Below, piece after piece: positions 18,797 through 27,834 of a DNA stretch of 64,000 bases; position 1 is the stretch's first letter, and every line of letters starts with the position of its first letter. Source of the DNA: Saccharibacillus endophyticus (GTDB lineage Bacteria; Bacillota; Bacilli; Paenibacillales; Paenibacillaceae); NCBI RefSeq assembly GCF_013185185.1, contig NZ_JAAZWE010000002.1:809595-873594 (forward strand), in the 5' to 3' direction. Under the pieces are notes generated by a model. It was given only the letters and a program-made list of their open reading frames with translations, was not told the origin of the DNA and searched no databases. The position numbers were made by a program, and so were the translations under genes.

Positions 18797-19747
18797 ATGC
18801 CGACGATTTTGACATTGTATGAATTTTCCGATGAACACGCGAAGCAGATCCGGGACATTGCGCCGGACTACGAGCTGAAGACCGTTCCGATCAAGGAGGT
18901 TACTCCCGAACAAATCCGCGAGGCGGATATTTTGGTCGGCTGGAACCGTAAAATGGAGCAAGCGGCTGTCGAGAGCGACACGCTCAAGTGGGTACAGTCC
19001 TGGTCCGCGGGCGTCGATTATTTCCCGATGGATCGTTTTGCCGAGAAAAACGTGCTGCTCACCAACTCCGGCGGCGTGCATGCGATTCCGATCTCCGAGC
19101 ATATCTTCGCGGTCCTGCTCTCCATGACCCGCAGCGTTCACCTCAACATCCGCAGCCAAGTCCGCGGTAAATGGGATAAAAACGGCACATACGGCGAAGC
19201 TGCCGGACGCACGATGGTCATTGTCGGCACGGGCCATATCGGACGCGCCACCGCCAAGCTTGCCAAAGCGTTCGGCATGAACACGATCGGCGTTCGCCAT
19301 TCCGGCCGCCCCGAAGAGTATATCGACGAGATGTACCGAACGCACGGAATCGAGGAAGCCTTCGGTAAGGGTGACGTGATCGTGAACATTTTGCCGCTCA
19401 CCGACGATACCCGCCACTTTTTCGACAAAGACAGCTTCGGTTACATGAAAAAAGGAGCGTTGTTCATCAACGTCGGCCGCGGGCCGAGCGTCGATACGGA
19501 TGCGCTCGTGGCGGCACTGGATTCAGGTACACTGTCCGGCGCCGCGCTCGACGTGTTCGAGCAGGAGCCGCTGCCGGAAGACCATCCGCTGTGGAAACGC
19601 GAAGACGTCATCATTACGCCTCATGTCGCGGGAAACACGGACCACTACGATGTCCGCGCCACGGAGATTTTTATCGACAATTTGAAAGCCTTCGTAAATG
19701 GGGAAACGCTGCCGTGCAACCTGGTGGATTACTCGCGCAAGTACTGA
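18797..19747 (+). CDS. D-2-hydroxyacid dehydrogenase
   Basis: This is a 316-residue NAD-dependent 2-hydroxyacid dehydrogenase. The nucleotide-binding motif is GTGHIGR at residues 144-150. The catalytic triad is visible as R228 (NVGRGP), E257 (EQEPLPEDHPLW) and H276 (TPHVAG). It converts a 2-oxo acid to its D-hydroxy acid, but substrate choice cannot be read. AGGAGG lies 10 bases before the ATG. It is a single-gene unit followed by a terminator. Confidence 0.92.
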   Translation: MPTILTLYEFSDEHAKQIRDIAPDYELKTVPIKEVTPEQIREADILVGWNRKMEQAAVESDTLKWVQSWSAGVDYFPMDRFAEKNVLLTNSGGVHAIPISEHIFAVLLSMTRSVHLNIRSQVRGKWDKNGTYGEAAGRTMVIVGTGHIGRATAKLAKAFGMNTIGVRHSGRPEEYIDEMYRTHGIEEAFGKGDVIVNILPLTDDTRHFFDKDSFGYMKKGALFINVGRGPSVDTDALVAALDSGTLSGAALDVFEQEPLPEDHPLWKREDVIITPHVAGNTDHYDVRATEIFIDNLKAFVNGETLPCNLVDYSRKY

Positions 19748-19780
19748 TACCGATCGACGGCAACCTATTATTTTAGAAGG

Positions 19781-19826
19781 AAAAAGCACGGACATCCGCA
19801 TGCAAGCGTCGGATGCCGTGCTTTTT
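19781..19826. terminator. terminator between convergent genes
   Basis: The stem AAAAAGCACGG...ACATCCG with its complement (19781-19798 and 19810-19826) ends in CTTTTT on the plus strand and TTTTTCC on the minus strand. It can serve both the dehydrogenase and the EamA transporter gene. Confidence 0.75.
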
Positions 19827-19850
19827 GCATCAAATAAGAATCTTCCCTGT

Positions 19851-20789
19851 CTACGCCGAGTCTCGGGATTCGCTGCGTATCGCCGTTGAAGCTTTGCGCG
19901 CACGCAGCAGCGAACGGATCGATTCCGCGTTCGTCAGCAGCACCCCGACCAAGACGACCGCCGAACCTAACGCCGCATTCCAGTGCAGCGGTTCGCCGTA
20001 CAGGCGGGCGCCAAGCGCGAGCGCGATAAACGGAGAAACGTAAAGCCATGTCGTCGGAAACACAGGATGCGTGCGGGACACCAACCAATAGAACAGCGTA
20101 TGCCCAGCCATCGAGCCGATCAAGGTCAGATAGAGCAAGGAGATCATCGCCTGCGAGAAGTTGCTGATACCGGCGGCTCCTCCTTCGGTCAACGCCGACA
20201 ACAACAGCAGCATCCAGCCCCCGTGCATCATCTGCGCCGCATTAAGCGAGATCGGCGAAGCATCAGGCAGCTTTTTGCTGGCGTATTTGGCTAATAAGGC
20301 TCCGCCGGCATAACCGATCTCTCCCGCAACTACGACAAGGCCTGCGATCAGCCACATTTGCCCGTGCACCCCTTCCGCCCCCGGAAGCAGCAGCAACGCG
20401 ACGCCGGCCGTACCGACCAGCGTTCCCGTCAGCGCAAGCCGAGGAATGCGAATCCGCGACACGCCCGCTTGCAGCAGCAGGATAAAAGCCGGGCCTGTCG
20501 CCGACAGAACAGAAGCCAGTCCCGACGAGATATACTGTTCGGCCCAATATAACGCTGCAAACGTACAGAAAGTAAGTCCGAAACCGGTGAAAAGCGTCTC
20601 CTTGCGCAGCAATAATGAGAAACTGATCTTGCGCCGAGCCGACATCCCCAACATCACCAGCAAGCCTGCCGCGAAAAATCGAAGTCCTGCGCCCAAAAAC
20701 GGCGGCAAACCGGCTTCGACGCCAAACTTGATCGCCAAAAAAGTCGTCCCGAAAATGAGGCACATCGCGACATAGCCGAGAATAATCAT
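19851..20789 (-). CDS. EamA/DMT family transporter
   Basis: This is a 312-residue protein with ten predicted membrane helices arranged as two EamA repeats (about residues 5-135 and 150-285). The first helix is IILGYVAMCLIFGTTFLAIK. The family exports or imports small metabolites, and in a MocR context often amino acids or vitamin B6 vitamers. It is divergent from a MocR regulator with repeated sites between them, which suggests direct regulation. AGGAGG precedes the ATG. Confidence 0.88.
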   Translation of the reverse strand: MIILGYVAMCLIFGTTFLAIKFGVEAGLPPFLGAGLRFFAAGLLVMLGMSARRKISFSLLLRKETLFTGFGLTFCTFAALYWAEQYISSGLASVLSATGPAFILLLQAGVSRIRIPRLALTGTLVGTAGVALLLLPGAEGVHGQMWLIAGLVVVAGEIGYAGGALLAKYASKKLPDASPISLNAAQMMHGGWMLLLLSALTEGGAAGISNFSQAMISLLYLTLIGSMAGHTLFYWLVSRTHPVFPTTWLYVSPFIALALGARLYGEPLHWNAALGSAVVLVGVLLTNAESIRSLLRARKASTAIRSESRDSA

Positions 20790-20861
20790 CTGTTCTTCCT
20801 CCTTCGTTTGCCTTATTGTAAAGGGGAGTCCTTAGAACAGATGGACGAACGCAGAACAGAT
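20788..20861. promoter_or_regulatory. predicted MocR binding sites and EamA promoter
   Basis: AGAACAGAT occurs as a direct repeat at 20834-20842 and 20853-20861 (19 bp period), with an inverted copy at 20788-20796 over the EamA start. On the minus strand a TACAAT -10 (20815-20820) has no good -35, and the repeats sit where an activator would bind. Confidence 0.5.
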
Positions 20862-20958
20862 CAAATTCGCAGCGTCGCAAAATCGGCTATGATGAGTATA
20901 CTTTTTAAAAGGAAACCCAACTTCGATCCGGCAAATCCGGAAGCAGGGAGCAACGCAC

Positions 20959-22524
20959 ATGGAACATAACTCTTCCGTTCATTCAAATAAACGAGATCGC
21001 ACGGCGGGCAGCACTTCCGTCCGGGCGAATTCAAGATCGGGACGTTCTGCGGAAGTTCCCGACGGTTTTCTTCTCCCCCTTGCCAATTCGTCCGAACTTG
21101 CGGTCGAGCTGCGTATTCGCATTGCGCGCGGCGACTGGATCGAAGGCGAAAAGCTGCCTTCCGTTCGCCGCATGTCGGAAGAAACGGGGCTGCACCGCCT
21201 GACCGTGTATAAAGCGTATAATCGTCTCAAGGACGAAGGATTGATCGAATCCCGAGAAAAGTCGGGGTATTATCTGACCGTGCCCCGTCGCCCTGCGGAA
21301 ACCGGGTTCGGCAGCGTGCAGCGGTTTCGATCGCCCGAGCAGTCAGAGAACGAATCGCCCGGCGCGGAAGCTCCGCAGCCTGCGCTGCTCGGCGAGCTGC
21401 ACAGCGTAGAATGCCGTTATCAGTTCTCGCAGGCGTTGATCGATCCGCTGCTGCTGCCCAACTCTTATCTGTCCGAGGAAGCCAAGCATGTATTCGATCT
21501 ATATCCGCGCGTGCTCGGGACGTATGCGCCTTTGCAGGGCGACGAAGAGCTGCTGAACGTGCTGCGCCGCTATATGTCGGAGACCTGCGGCTTCGTGCCG
21601 GAAGGCCAGGAACTGCTCGTTACGAGCGGCGGGCAGGAAGCCATTCATTTGACCTGCGAAGCGCTCGTTCGTCCCGGCGACGCCGTGCTGATCGAGCAGC
21701 CGAGCTACAGCGTCGCCATCGAGATGTTCAAGCATCGCAATGCGCGCCTTGTTCCGGTCGATATTCATCCGGACGGCTACAGGATGGACGAGATCGAAGC
21801 GCTGATGCGCCGCCATCGTCCGGTCTTGTTCTATCTGAATCCGACGTTCCATAATCCGACCGGATGGTGCGTGCCCGCCGAGCAGCGCAAGCGCCTTGCC
21901 GATCTGGCCGAAACGTACAACTGCATTTTGGTGGAGGATGATGCTTTCCGCGACGTGTATTTCGATACCCCGCCGCCTCCTCCCGTATATAGTTACGATA
22001 CGGCGGGCAATACGATTTATATCCGCAGCTTCAGCAAATATGTGTTTCCGGGTCTGCGCATCGGGTGTCTCGCCGCGCGTGCCGATCTGATGCGCCGTCT
22101 GTTGACGGCAAAAGCACGCAGCACGGGCGGAACGCCGCTGCTCAATCAGAAGGTGTTCGCGCATCAATTCCAGTCGGAGCGTTCGCGCCGCCATCTGCAT
22201 AAATTGCGCACGGCGTTGCAGCTGCGTAAGGAAGCGATGGAAAAAGCTTTGGAAGGCTCGGGCTGGACCTGGCATTCGCCGCAGGGCGGGTTGAATTTAT
22301 GGATTAAGCTCCCGGAAGGAATCAGTCCGCAGCGATTGCTCGCCGACGCGCTGGGAAGCGGATCGGGCGAGGACACGATATCGTTCGTGCCGGGATCGTT
22401 TTTCGATCCGGAAAGCCGGCCCGACCCGCATATTCGGCTGAGCTTCTCGATGTTGAACGAGCGGCGGATCTCGGAAGGTGTTGCGCTACTGCGAGCGCAT
22501 GCGGAAAAGCAGGGTTTTCGTTGA
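20959..22524 (+). CDS. MocR-like PLP-dependent transcriptional regulator
   Basis: This is a 521-residue fusion of a GntR-type winged helix (about residues 47-115, with ARGDWIEGEKLPSVRRMSEE and HRLTVYKAYNRLKDEGLIES) and a class I aminotransferase-like domain. The Schiff-base lysine is K360 in RSFSKYVFPGLRIG, and the family NPTFHNPTG motif is present. MocR proteins sense PLP with an amino compound and usually control a neighbouring gene, here the divergent EamA transporter. The serine- and arginine-rich N-terminal extension of about 40 residues is unusual. Confidence 0.93.
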   Translation: MEHNSSVHSNKRDRTAGSTSVRANSRSGRSAEVPDGFLLPLANSSELAVELRIRIARGDWIEGEKLPSVRRMSEETGLHRLTVYKAYNRLKDEGLIESREKSGYYLTVPRRPAETGFGSVQRFRSPEQSENESPGAEAPQPALLGELHSVECRYQFSQALIDPLLLPNSYLSEEAKHVFDLYPRVLGTYAPLQGDEELLNVLRRYMSETCGFVPEGQELLVTSGGQEAIHLTCEALVRPGDAVLIEQPSYSVAIEMFKHRNARLVPVDIHPDGYRMDEIEALMRRHRPVLFYLNPTFHNPTGWCVPAEQRKRLADLAETYNCILVEDDAFRDVYFDTPPPPPVYSYDTAGNTIYIRSFSKYVFPGLRIGCLAARADLMRRLLTAKARSTGGTPLLNQKVFAHQFQSERSRRHLHKLRTALQLRKEAMEKALEGSGWTWHSPQGGLNLWIKLPEGISPQRLLADALGSGSGEDTISFVPGSFFDPESRPDPHIRLSFSMLNERRISEGVALLRAHAEKQGFR

Positions 22525-22537
22525 GGGAAGCTTGGGA

Positions 22538-22660
22538 GGCTGCGGGAGAAATTCGTTTCGGTCGCGTGTTGAACTTGGGAAGCTGAATTATTTTTATAAG
22601 GAAGCTTCCCAAGTTCAAAGGCGAACGCTAACGCTCCTTCACTGAATTTCTCCCTCCGCC
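22538..22660. repeat. dispersed hairpin repeat, copy B
   Basis: The outer ends GCGGGAGAAATT and AATTTCTCCCTCCGC are complementary. The inner arms TTGAACTTGGGAAGC (22569-22583) and 22604-22618 pair perfectly over 15 bp. Compared with copy A both inner arms changed together, which keeps the pairing. Confidence 0.75.
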
Positions 22661-22720
22661 TCTCGCTTCGTCTACAACTAAAATCCTGCTTCGGTTTGCT
22701 CGTATATGTTTGGGATATAA

Positions 22721-22756
22721 AAAAGAAAGCGTCCGGGCCTAAGGCCGGACGCTTTT
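22721..22756. terminator. terminator downstream of ABC exporter
   Basis: The stem AAAGCGTCCGG with its complement (22726-22736, 22745-22755) is followed on the minus strand by TTCTTTTTT. It lies about 65 bp after the ABC exporter stop. Confidence 0.75.
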
Positions 22757-22775
22757 GCGTTTTGTTGCACTGCTC

Positions 22776-22804
22776 GCATCGCATCGCATCGCATCGCATC
22801 GCAT
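22776..22804 (+). repeat. tandem GCATC pentamer, five copies plus four bases
   Basis: Five perfect GCATC units are followed by GCAT, just downstream of the ABC exporter gene. It is a second 5 bp simple repeat lying downstream of a dispersed hairpin copy. Confidence 0.9.
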
Positions 22805-22822
22805 TCACAATTATGCTTGCTC

Positions 22823-24652
22823 TCAAGAAACGGGGACAGTGTCTAGATGTTCGGCTTGGGTTTCTCGAAGTTGGGCTTGGTAGAGGTCGAAGTAACGGCC
22901 TCGGAGGGTCATGAGTTCGGCGTGGGTTCCGGTCTCGGCGGCGCGGCCTTTTTCCATGACGATGATACGGTCTGCGCCCTGGATGGTGGAGAGGCGGTGG
23001 GCGATGACGAAGGTAGTGCGGCCTTTTTTCAACTGTTCGAGTGCTTGTTGGACTTTGCGTTCCGATTCGTTGTCGAGGGCGGAGGTCGCTTCATCCAGTA
23101 GAAGAACCGGCGCGTTTCGAAGCAGGGCACGGGCGATGGCGATTCGTTGGCGTTGGCCGCCGGAGAGGCGGGCGCCGCGTTCGCCGATCTTGGTATCGAA
23201 CCCTTCCGGGAATTCGAGGATAAAGTCGTGGGCTTCGGCCATTTTTGCTGCCCGTTCGATCTCCTGCCCGCTGGCTTCCGGCTTTCCGTCGGCGATATTT
23301 TCGCGGATCGTGCCGGAGAACAGATGCGCCTCTTGCGGCACCCAGGCGAAGTGGCTGCGTTGTTGTCCGAGATCCATTTGCCGGGCATCTTCGCCGTTCA
23401 GCAGCATGCGTCCTGACTGGGGTGGATACATGCCGAGCAGAAGCTTGAAAAGCGTGGTTTTGCCGCCGCCGCTTTCACCGACCAGCGCGACGGTCTCGCC
23501 TGCTTTTGCCGTAAGAGTGACATCCTTCAATCCTTTGCCTTCATGAGTTTGCTCGTTCTCCGTTTCATTCCCGCCTTCTGTATCGTAGGAGAAACTTAAG
23601 TTTTCCAAACGAAGCTCCTGCAGGGACTCGACTGCAGCGTTGTCTTCTAGCAGTTCTTCGGTTTCTGCCGGAGCGTCGGTGACTTTAAAGATTCGGTCGG
23701 CTGCGCCCAAGCCCTGCTGCATGCCCGCCCACATGCTCGGCAGCACGGTAAAAGGCATCACCAAGTAGTTCATGAGCTGAATAAACGCCAGCATCGAACC
23801 TACCGTAATGTTGCCGATATGAACCAGATAAGCGCCAGCCACGATTGCGCCGACGAACATCAGGTTGCCCGCAAAAGCACTCGCCGATGCGCTGCCTCCT
23901 TGAATTCGTGCGCTTTTCATTTCCCATCCGAAAATTTCACGGCTGCGTTGGAGAAAAGCAGTAAATGTGCGGCGTTCCATGCCGTATGCTTTGACGACGG
24001 ACGGAGCGCCGAAAACATCCTGCAAATACACGGTCGCTTCTCCGATCGCTTCCTGTTGACCCGCTGCGCTGCGGCGTATCGCTTTGCCTGTAAGGCCGCC
24101 GATCAGGATCATGACGGGTCCCATCGCGAAGCAAAGCAGGGCCATCGGCCAGCTGATCGTCAACAGATAGATGAATGCGCCGAGCGCAAGCAAAGGATTG
24201 CTGATCAAGCCGAAAAGAGTCGTGCCCATCGCCTCGCCGACCGCCTGATTGTCGCTGGTCATCCGTGATAAAAATTCACCCGAGTGATGCTTGTCCGTAC
24301 ACTTGGCCGGAAGACGAAGGATATGATTCAGCGTATCTTCCCGAAGGTCTTTTCGAATAGAGGCCGAAGCTTTGGTCCGCAGCACCTGATCCGCATAATG
24401 CACGATCACTTCGCCGACCAAGATTCCGCCGCCGATCATGAGCAGCGTCGGCCAGGATTGTTCGGAACCGTAGACGGCCGCATTCGTGACCAGTGCCAAA
24501 AACCAGGCAATGCTTAAGCTCAGGCCTATTTTGACCAGCGTAATGATACCAAGTCCTGCGTAGAGAGTTTTGTAATGACGTATGTATGCCGCTAACCGCT
24601 TGAATGTTCCCTTCGACGCACCGTCGACCGCTCTGTCAGTCCCTTTTTTCAT
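22823..24652 (-). CDS. ABC transporter, fused permease/ATPase
   Basis: This is a 609-residue half-transporter of the MsbA/LmrA type. An exporter membrane domain with six helices covers about residues 20-320. The ATPase follows, with GESGGGKTT (Walker A, near 390), LSGGQRQRIAIARALL (signature), VLLLDEATSALD (Walker B) and the AHRLST switch. An acidic insertion (TEGGNETENEQTHEGKG) lies before the ATPase core. It works as a dimer, probably as a homodimer since no partner is adjacent. GGAGGAG precedes the ATG. The drug or peptide substrate is unknown. Confidence 0.93.
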   Translation of the reverse strand: MKKGTDRAVDGASKGTFKRLAAYIRHYKTLYAGLGIITLVKIGLSLSIAWFLALVTNAAVYGSEQSWPTLLMIGGGILVGEVIVHYADQVLRTKASASIRKDLREDTLNHILRLPAKCTDKHHSGEFLSRMTSDNQAVGEAMGTTLFGLISNPLLALGAFIYLLTISWPMALLCFAMGPVMILIGGLTGKAIRRSAAGQQEAIGEATVYLQDVFGAPSVVKAYGMERRTFTAFLQRSREIFGWEMKSARIQGGSASASAFAGNLMFVGAIVAGAYLVHIGNITVGSMLAFIQLMNYLVMPFTVLPSMWAGMQQGLGAADRIFKVTDAPAETEELLEDNAAVESLQELRLENLSFSYDTEGGNETENEQTHEGKGLKDVTLTAKAGETVALVGESGGGKTTLFKLLLGMYPPQSGRMLLNGEDARQMDLGQQRSHFAWVPQEAHLFSGTIRENIADGKPEASGQEIERAAKMAEAHDFILEFPEGFDTKIGERGARLSGGQRQRIAIARALLRNAPVLLLDEATSALDNESERKVQQALEQLKKGRTTFVIAHRLSTIQGADRIIVMEKGRAAETGTHAELMTLRGRYFDLYQAQLRETQAEHLDTVPVS

Positions 24653-24871
24653 CGTAATCTCCTCCGCTCTCCTGTTTTGTTGCTGCTATATCCAGTATAA
24701 GGAAAGAAGAAGGATGAGGAATTGGACGCCGGACCTGATTTGTTCTCCGTCCGCGGACCGAGTCGGCTGGCGACCGAAGACGGAGCAGCGGTTTCAATCA
24801 TCTTGGCGCAGGCGCAGCCCGTGTAAAAAGCCCTGGGTGCCAAAGTCCGAACAAGCAAGAAAAAGCGCACG

Positions 24872-24912
24872 AAAAAAGCGGAAAACAAAAAAGCTCGCTT
24901 TGTTTTCCGCTT
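24872..24912 (-). terminator. terminator of LLM oxidoreductase gene
   Basis: On the minus strand AAGCGGAAAACAAA pairs with its complement across a short loop and is followed by TTTTTTC. It lies 40 bp after the stop. The remaining 24653-24871 interval shows nothing I can call. Confidence 0.75.
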
Positions 24913-24950
24913 ATCGATTTTAAAAGATTGCGTATTTGCGTCTGATGCGG

Positions 24951-25907
24951 TTATTTCGATGCTTCCAGACCTGCCGCCTCGGCGATCAAACGGAACGATT
25001 CCATTCGGGCTTCGTACCCGATCCCCGGGCAAACGACCATGATTTCGTCCGCTTCGTAGGTATCGCGAATATCCAGAAGACGTTCCCGCACGCGCTTCAT
25101 GTCTCCCACGATCAACGACATGCGGTCATCGTTCCCTTTCAATTCCGACCGGCCGATCGGCGATTCCGGAAATTGGTCGCGGAAGCTTTCGGCCAGCGTC
25201 AATGCTTTGCTGTCGGTCGACGCGCAGATCACGTTTACCGCGACGATCACATGCGGCTTTTCGCGCTGCGCCGAAGGCTTGAACGCATCGCGATAGGTTC
25301 GCACGATCTCCGGCCCGTCGCTTGCGCTCATGAACTGTCCGAACGCGTAGTAGGAGCCGCAAGCGGCCGCCATATTCGCGCTTTTCGTATTGGTGCCCAG
25401 CATCCATAACTCGGGCGGCTGCTTCGGCTGCGGACGCGCCCGTACCGATTCGCCGTCGTAGCGATAGCTGCCGTCCATCAACTCGCAGAGCTGATGCACC
25501 TTATCCGGCATCTCCCCTACATGCGCCAGGAAGTTGCCGCTCAGCGCCATCGTCGTATGCGCGTCGCCGCCCGGCGCCCGGCCGATGCCGAGATCGATCC
25601 TCCCCGGATACAAGGCAGCCAGCAAATTGAAGCACTCGGCCACTTTGAGCGGGCTGTAATGCGGCAGCAGCACGGCACCGGCTCCGATCCGAATCCGGCT
25701 CGTGCGCGCTCCGATATGCGCCAACATTACTTCGGGCGCGGTACAAGCGAGCGAATCCATCCCGTGATGCTCGGACAGCCAATATCGGCCGTATCCCCAC
25801 TCTTCCGCGCTGCTCGCCAGCCTTGCCGACTGGTTCAACGCTTCTTCGTCCGAGACTTGATCGAACCTTGGCGACATATCCAGGATTCCCAATGCCATTT
25901 TCGTCAT
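24951..25907 (-). CDS. LLM class flavin-dependent oxidoreductase (MsnO8-type)
   Basis: This is a 318-residue luciferase-like monooxygenase fold. It has the family motifs EEWGYGRYWLSEHHGMDSLA near residues 33-52, SRIRIGAGAVLLPHYSPLKV near 70-90 and GRIDLGIGRAPGGD near 102-115. Members use reduced flavin and oxygen on varied substrates; the substrate is not predictable. The ribosome site is weak (GGGGTAAG). It stands alone with its own terminator. Confidence 0.88.
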   Translation of the reverse strand: MTKMALGILDMSPRFDQVSDEEALNQSARLASSAEEWGYGRYWLSEHHGMDSLACTAPEVMLAHIGARTSRIRIGAGAVLLPHYSPLKVAECFNLLAALYPGRIDLGIGRAPGGDAHTTMALSGNFLAHVGEMPDKVHQLCELMDGSYRYDGESVRARPQPKQPPELWMLGTNTKSANMAAACGSYYAFGQFMSASDGPEIVRTYRDAFKPSAQREKPHVIVAVNVICASTDSKALTLAESFRDQFPESPIGRSELKGNDDRMSLIVGDMKRVRERLLDIRDTYEADEIMVVCPGIGYEARMESFRLIAEAAGLEASK

Positions 25908-26039
25908 GATGACTTACCCCTTCCCTGGCGCCCGGGTTTCCCCGATTCGCCGCGGTGCTTCCATCATTGTGATTCCTGCTTTTTGATTCCTGCTTCTTTT
26001 GACGTAAATTCCCTGTTTTTGTTGCGCGAAGCAAGGAAA

Positions 26040-27446
26040 TCAATCGATATCGTAAATGGAACCGACTTTCAGTCCGTACAGTTCATTGTAAATTTTTTCC
26101 GCAAACATATCCGTCATACCCGCGATATAGTCGATCACCATGCGCTCCCACGTCCATACCGGCGTCTCTTGCTTCTGATCCCGTTCGAAACGGTGAATCC
26201 AGTCGCTCGGAATGATCGAAGTCGCCGTTTTCGGATCGACGAACGCGTCCCACAGCCTGCGGATGATCCACTCGCTGCGTTTTTGCAGACGCTGCACGCG
26301 CAGATCGCGGATCATGGTCACCCAAGCGAAACTTTTCAGCACGCTCACCGTCCGCAGCATATCGTCGTTTTCAGCGCCGTCTTTGACGAACGTGATTTTT
26401 TTCCAGTTGCCGTCGTCGATCACGCCCAGATTGCTGACGAAATGATTCACCCAATAAGCTTTAACCTCGCGCCGCGTCCGTGAAAAGTCCCGATCGCACA
26501 CCGGCCATTTGGAATTCCACGCCTGCAGGTAATCGTCGAGCACCGCGCTGACCTTCATGCTGATCGCTTCGCGGTCAACGCCCTGCCATACCCGGTCTTC
26601 GAGCGTTTGAATCTTTTCGAGAATCAAGCGGTGCGTGCCTTCGTCGTGCATGAAATGCTCGTGGACCTCGATCTTGCCTGCCTTGATGCCGTCTTCCAGA
26701 TCGTGCGCCGAATACGCGATGTCGTCGCACAGATCCATCAGTTGGGCTTCCAGCGTCGTTTTGCGTTCCGGGATCTGCCACTCTTTGCGAATGCCCGAAA
26801 TGTAATTCCATTCGTTGCGGTACATGCCTTTTTTATTTTCAAGTCCGGAGAACGGGTATTTGTTGATGCCGAGCAGCACCGCGTCCGACAGGTTCAGCCC
26901 GTCGAGATTTTCCCGCTTCTCCAAAAACATCATTAACCTAAAATTGTGCGCGTTGCCCTCGAAATGTTCGTAGCGGTAGCGCATTTCGTTATGTTTTTCC
27001 CGTTTTTTGTCCGCATTTTCCTTTTTGCCCCGGAGTTCTTTGCGCGTGCGTTCTTCGATCAGCTTCTCCAAAATGTCGGCCAAGACTTCTTCGCCTTTGT
27101 GCCCGAACGGAGGATGGCCGAAGTCGTGGGCGATCGACGCGCATTCCACGACTTCCGGATCGAGCACCAGTCCCGGACTGTCTGCCCGTTCCAACGTGAT
27201 TTCGGGATATTGGAAAACAAGATTTTTCGCTGCTTGACGCGCGATCTGCGCAACTTCGAGCGAGTGCGTGAGCCGCGTGCGGTAGTAATCTCCGGTGCCC
27301 GCGCCGAATACTTGCGACTTGCCCTGCAAGCGGCGGAACGTCGGGGAATGGATCAGCCTCGAATAGTCGCGCTCGAACGAAGAACGCGAAGCTTCGTGCT
27401 TGTCTTCGGCATGCTGCCGGTGTTCTCTTTTTTCCGTCAAACTCAT
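26040..27446 (-). CDS. dgt: dGTP triphosphohydrolase (HD domain)
   Basis: This is a 468-residue deoxyguanosinetriphosphate triphosphohydrolase-like protein. The entry motif SPTFRRLQGKSQVFGAGTGD (residues 34-53) is followed by the HD metal ligands H61 (TRLTHSLEVA), H107 and D108 (IAHDFGHPPFGHKGEE). It hydrolyses dGTP to deoxyguanosine and triphosphate and affects the dNTP pool. A lysine- and glutamate-rich insertion near 150-175 is typical of the long subgroup. GAGGG precedes the ATG. Confidence 0.93.
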   Translation of the reverse strand: MSLTEKREHRQHAEDKHEASRSSFERDYSRLIHSPTFRRLQGKSQVFGAGTGDYYRTRLTHSLEVAQIARQAAKNLVFQYPEITLERADSPGLVLDPEVVECASIAHDFGHPPFGHKGEEVLADILEKLIEERTRKELRGKKENADKKREKHNEMRYRYEHFEGNAHNFRLMMFLEKRENLDGLNLSDAVLLGINKYPFSGLENKKGMYRNEWNYISGIRKEWQIPERKTTLEAQLMDLCDDIAYSAHDLEDGIKAGKIEVHEHFMHDEGTHRLILEKIQTLEDRVWQGVDREAISMKVSAVLDDYLQAWNSKWPVCDRDFSRTRREVKAYWVNHFVSNLGVIDDGNWKKITFVKDGAENDDMLRTVSVLKSFAWVTMIRDLRVQRLQKRSEWIIRRLWDAFVDPKTATSIIPSDWIHRFERDQKQETPVWTWERMVIDYIAGMTDMFAEKIYNELYGLKVGSIYDID

Positions 27447-27551
27447 ATCGGTCCAGCCGCCCTCTCTGTCTCTTAAATCAGGTTGAATCAGTTGGAGTCG
27501 ATTATACCTGTTTTCGCTATTCTGTAAAAGAGGGGAGGGGGAAAAGCAGGG

Positions 27552-27706
27552 GGCTGCGGGAGAAATTGCAAGCGTATGCTTCCGAAGTGCATTTCTTCGA
27601 AATGCTTCACGAGCCGCTGTCTCACCCGGGATTTGCAGTTAGAATGTACATTCCAACTGCAAATCCCGGGTTCAAAGGCGTCTCGAACTGAATTTCTCCC
27701 TCCGCT
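27552..27706. repeat. dispersed hairpin repeat, copy C
   Basis: The outer ends match copy B (GGCTGCGGGAGAAATT and CTGAATTTCTCCCTCCGC). The central hairpin has entirely different arms, CCCGGGATTTGCAGTT (27625-27640) with 27655-27670, plus a GAATGTACATTC apex. The conserved AAAGGCG follows the hairpin as in copies A and B. Confidence 0.7.
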
Positions 27707-27834
27707 TGTTGCTTTTTTGTAGTAGAAAAATGAAGGAATGAGAGGGCGCTGTGCTTGAGGTTAGAATATCGGCTTCTTAGTTTTTGGGTTTACATTTGGC
27801 TGAGCATAACCTTACATTCTTGGGTTAAGGAAGA

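Noticed and set aside
22776..22804. CRISPR-like array from the GCATC repeat
   Set aside because: Units are 5 bp with no spacers and no cas genes.
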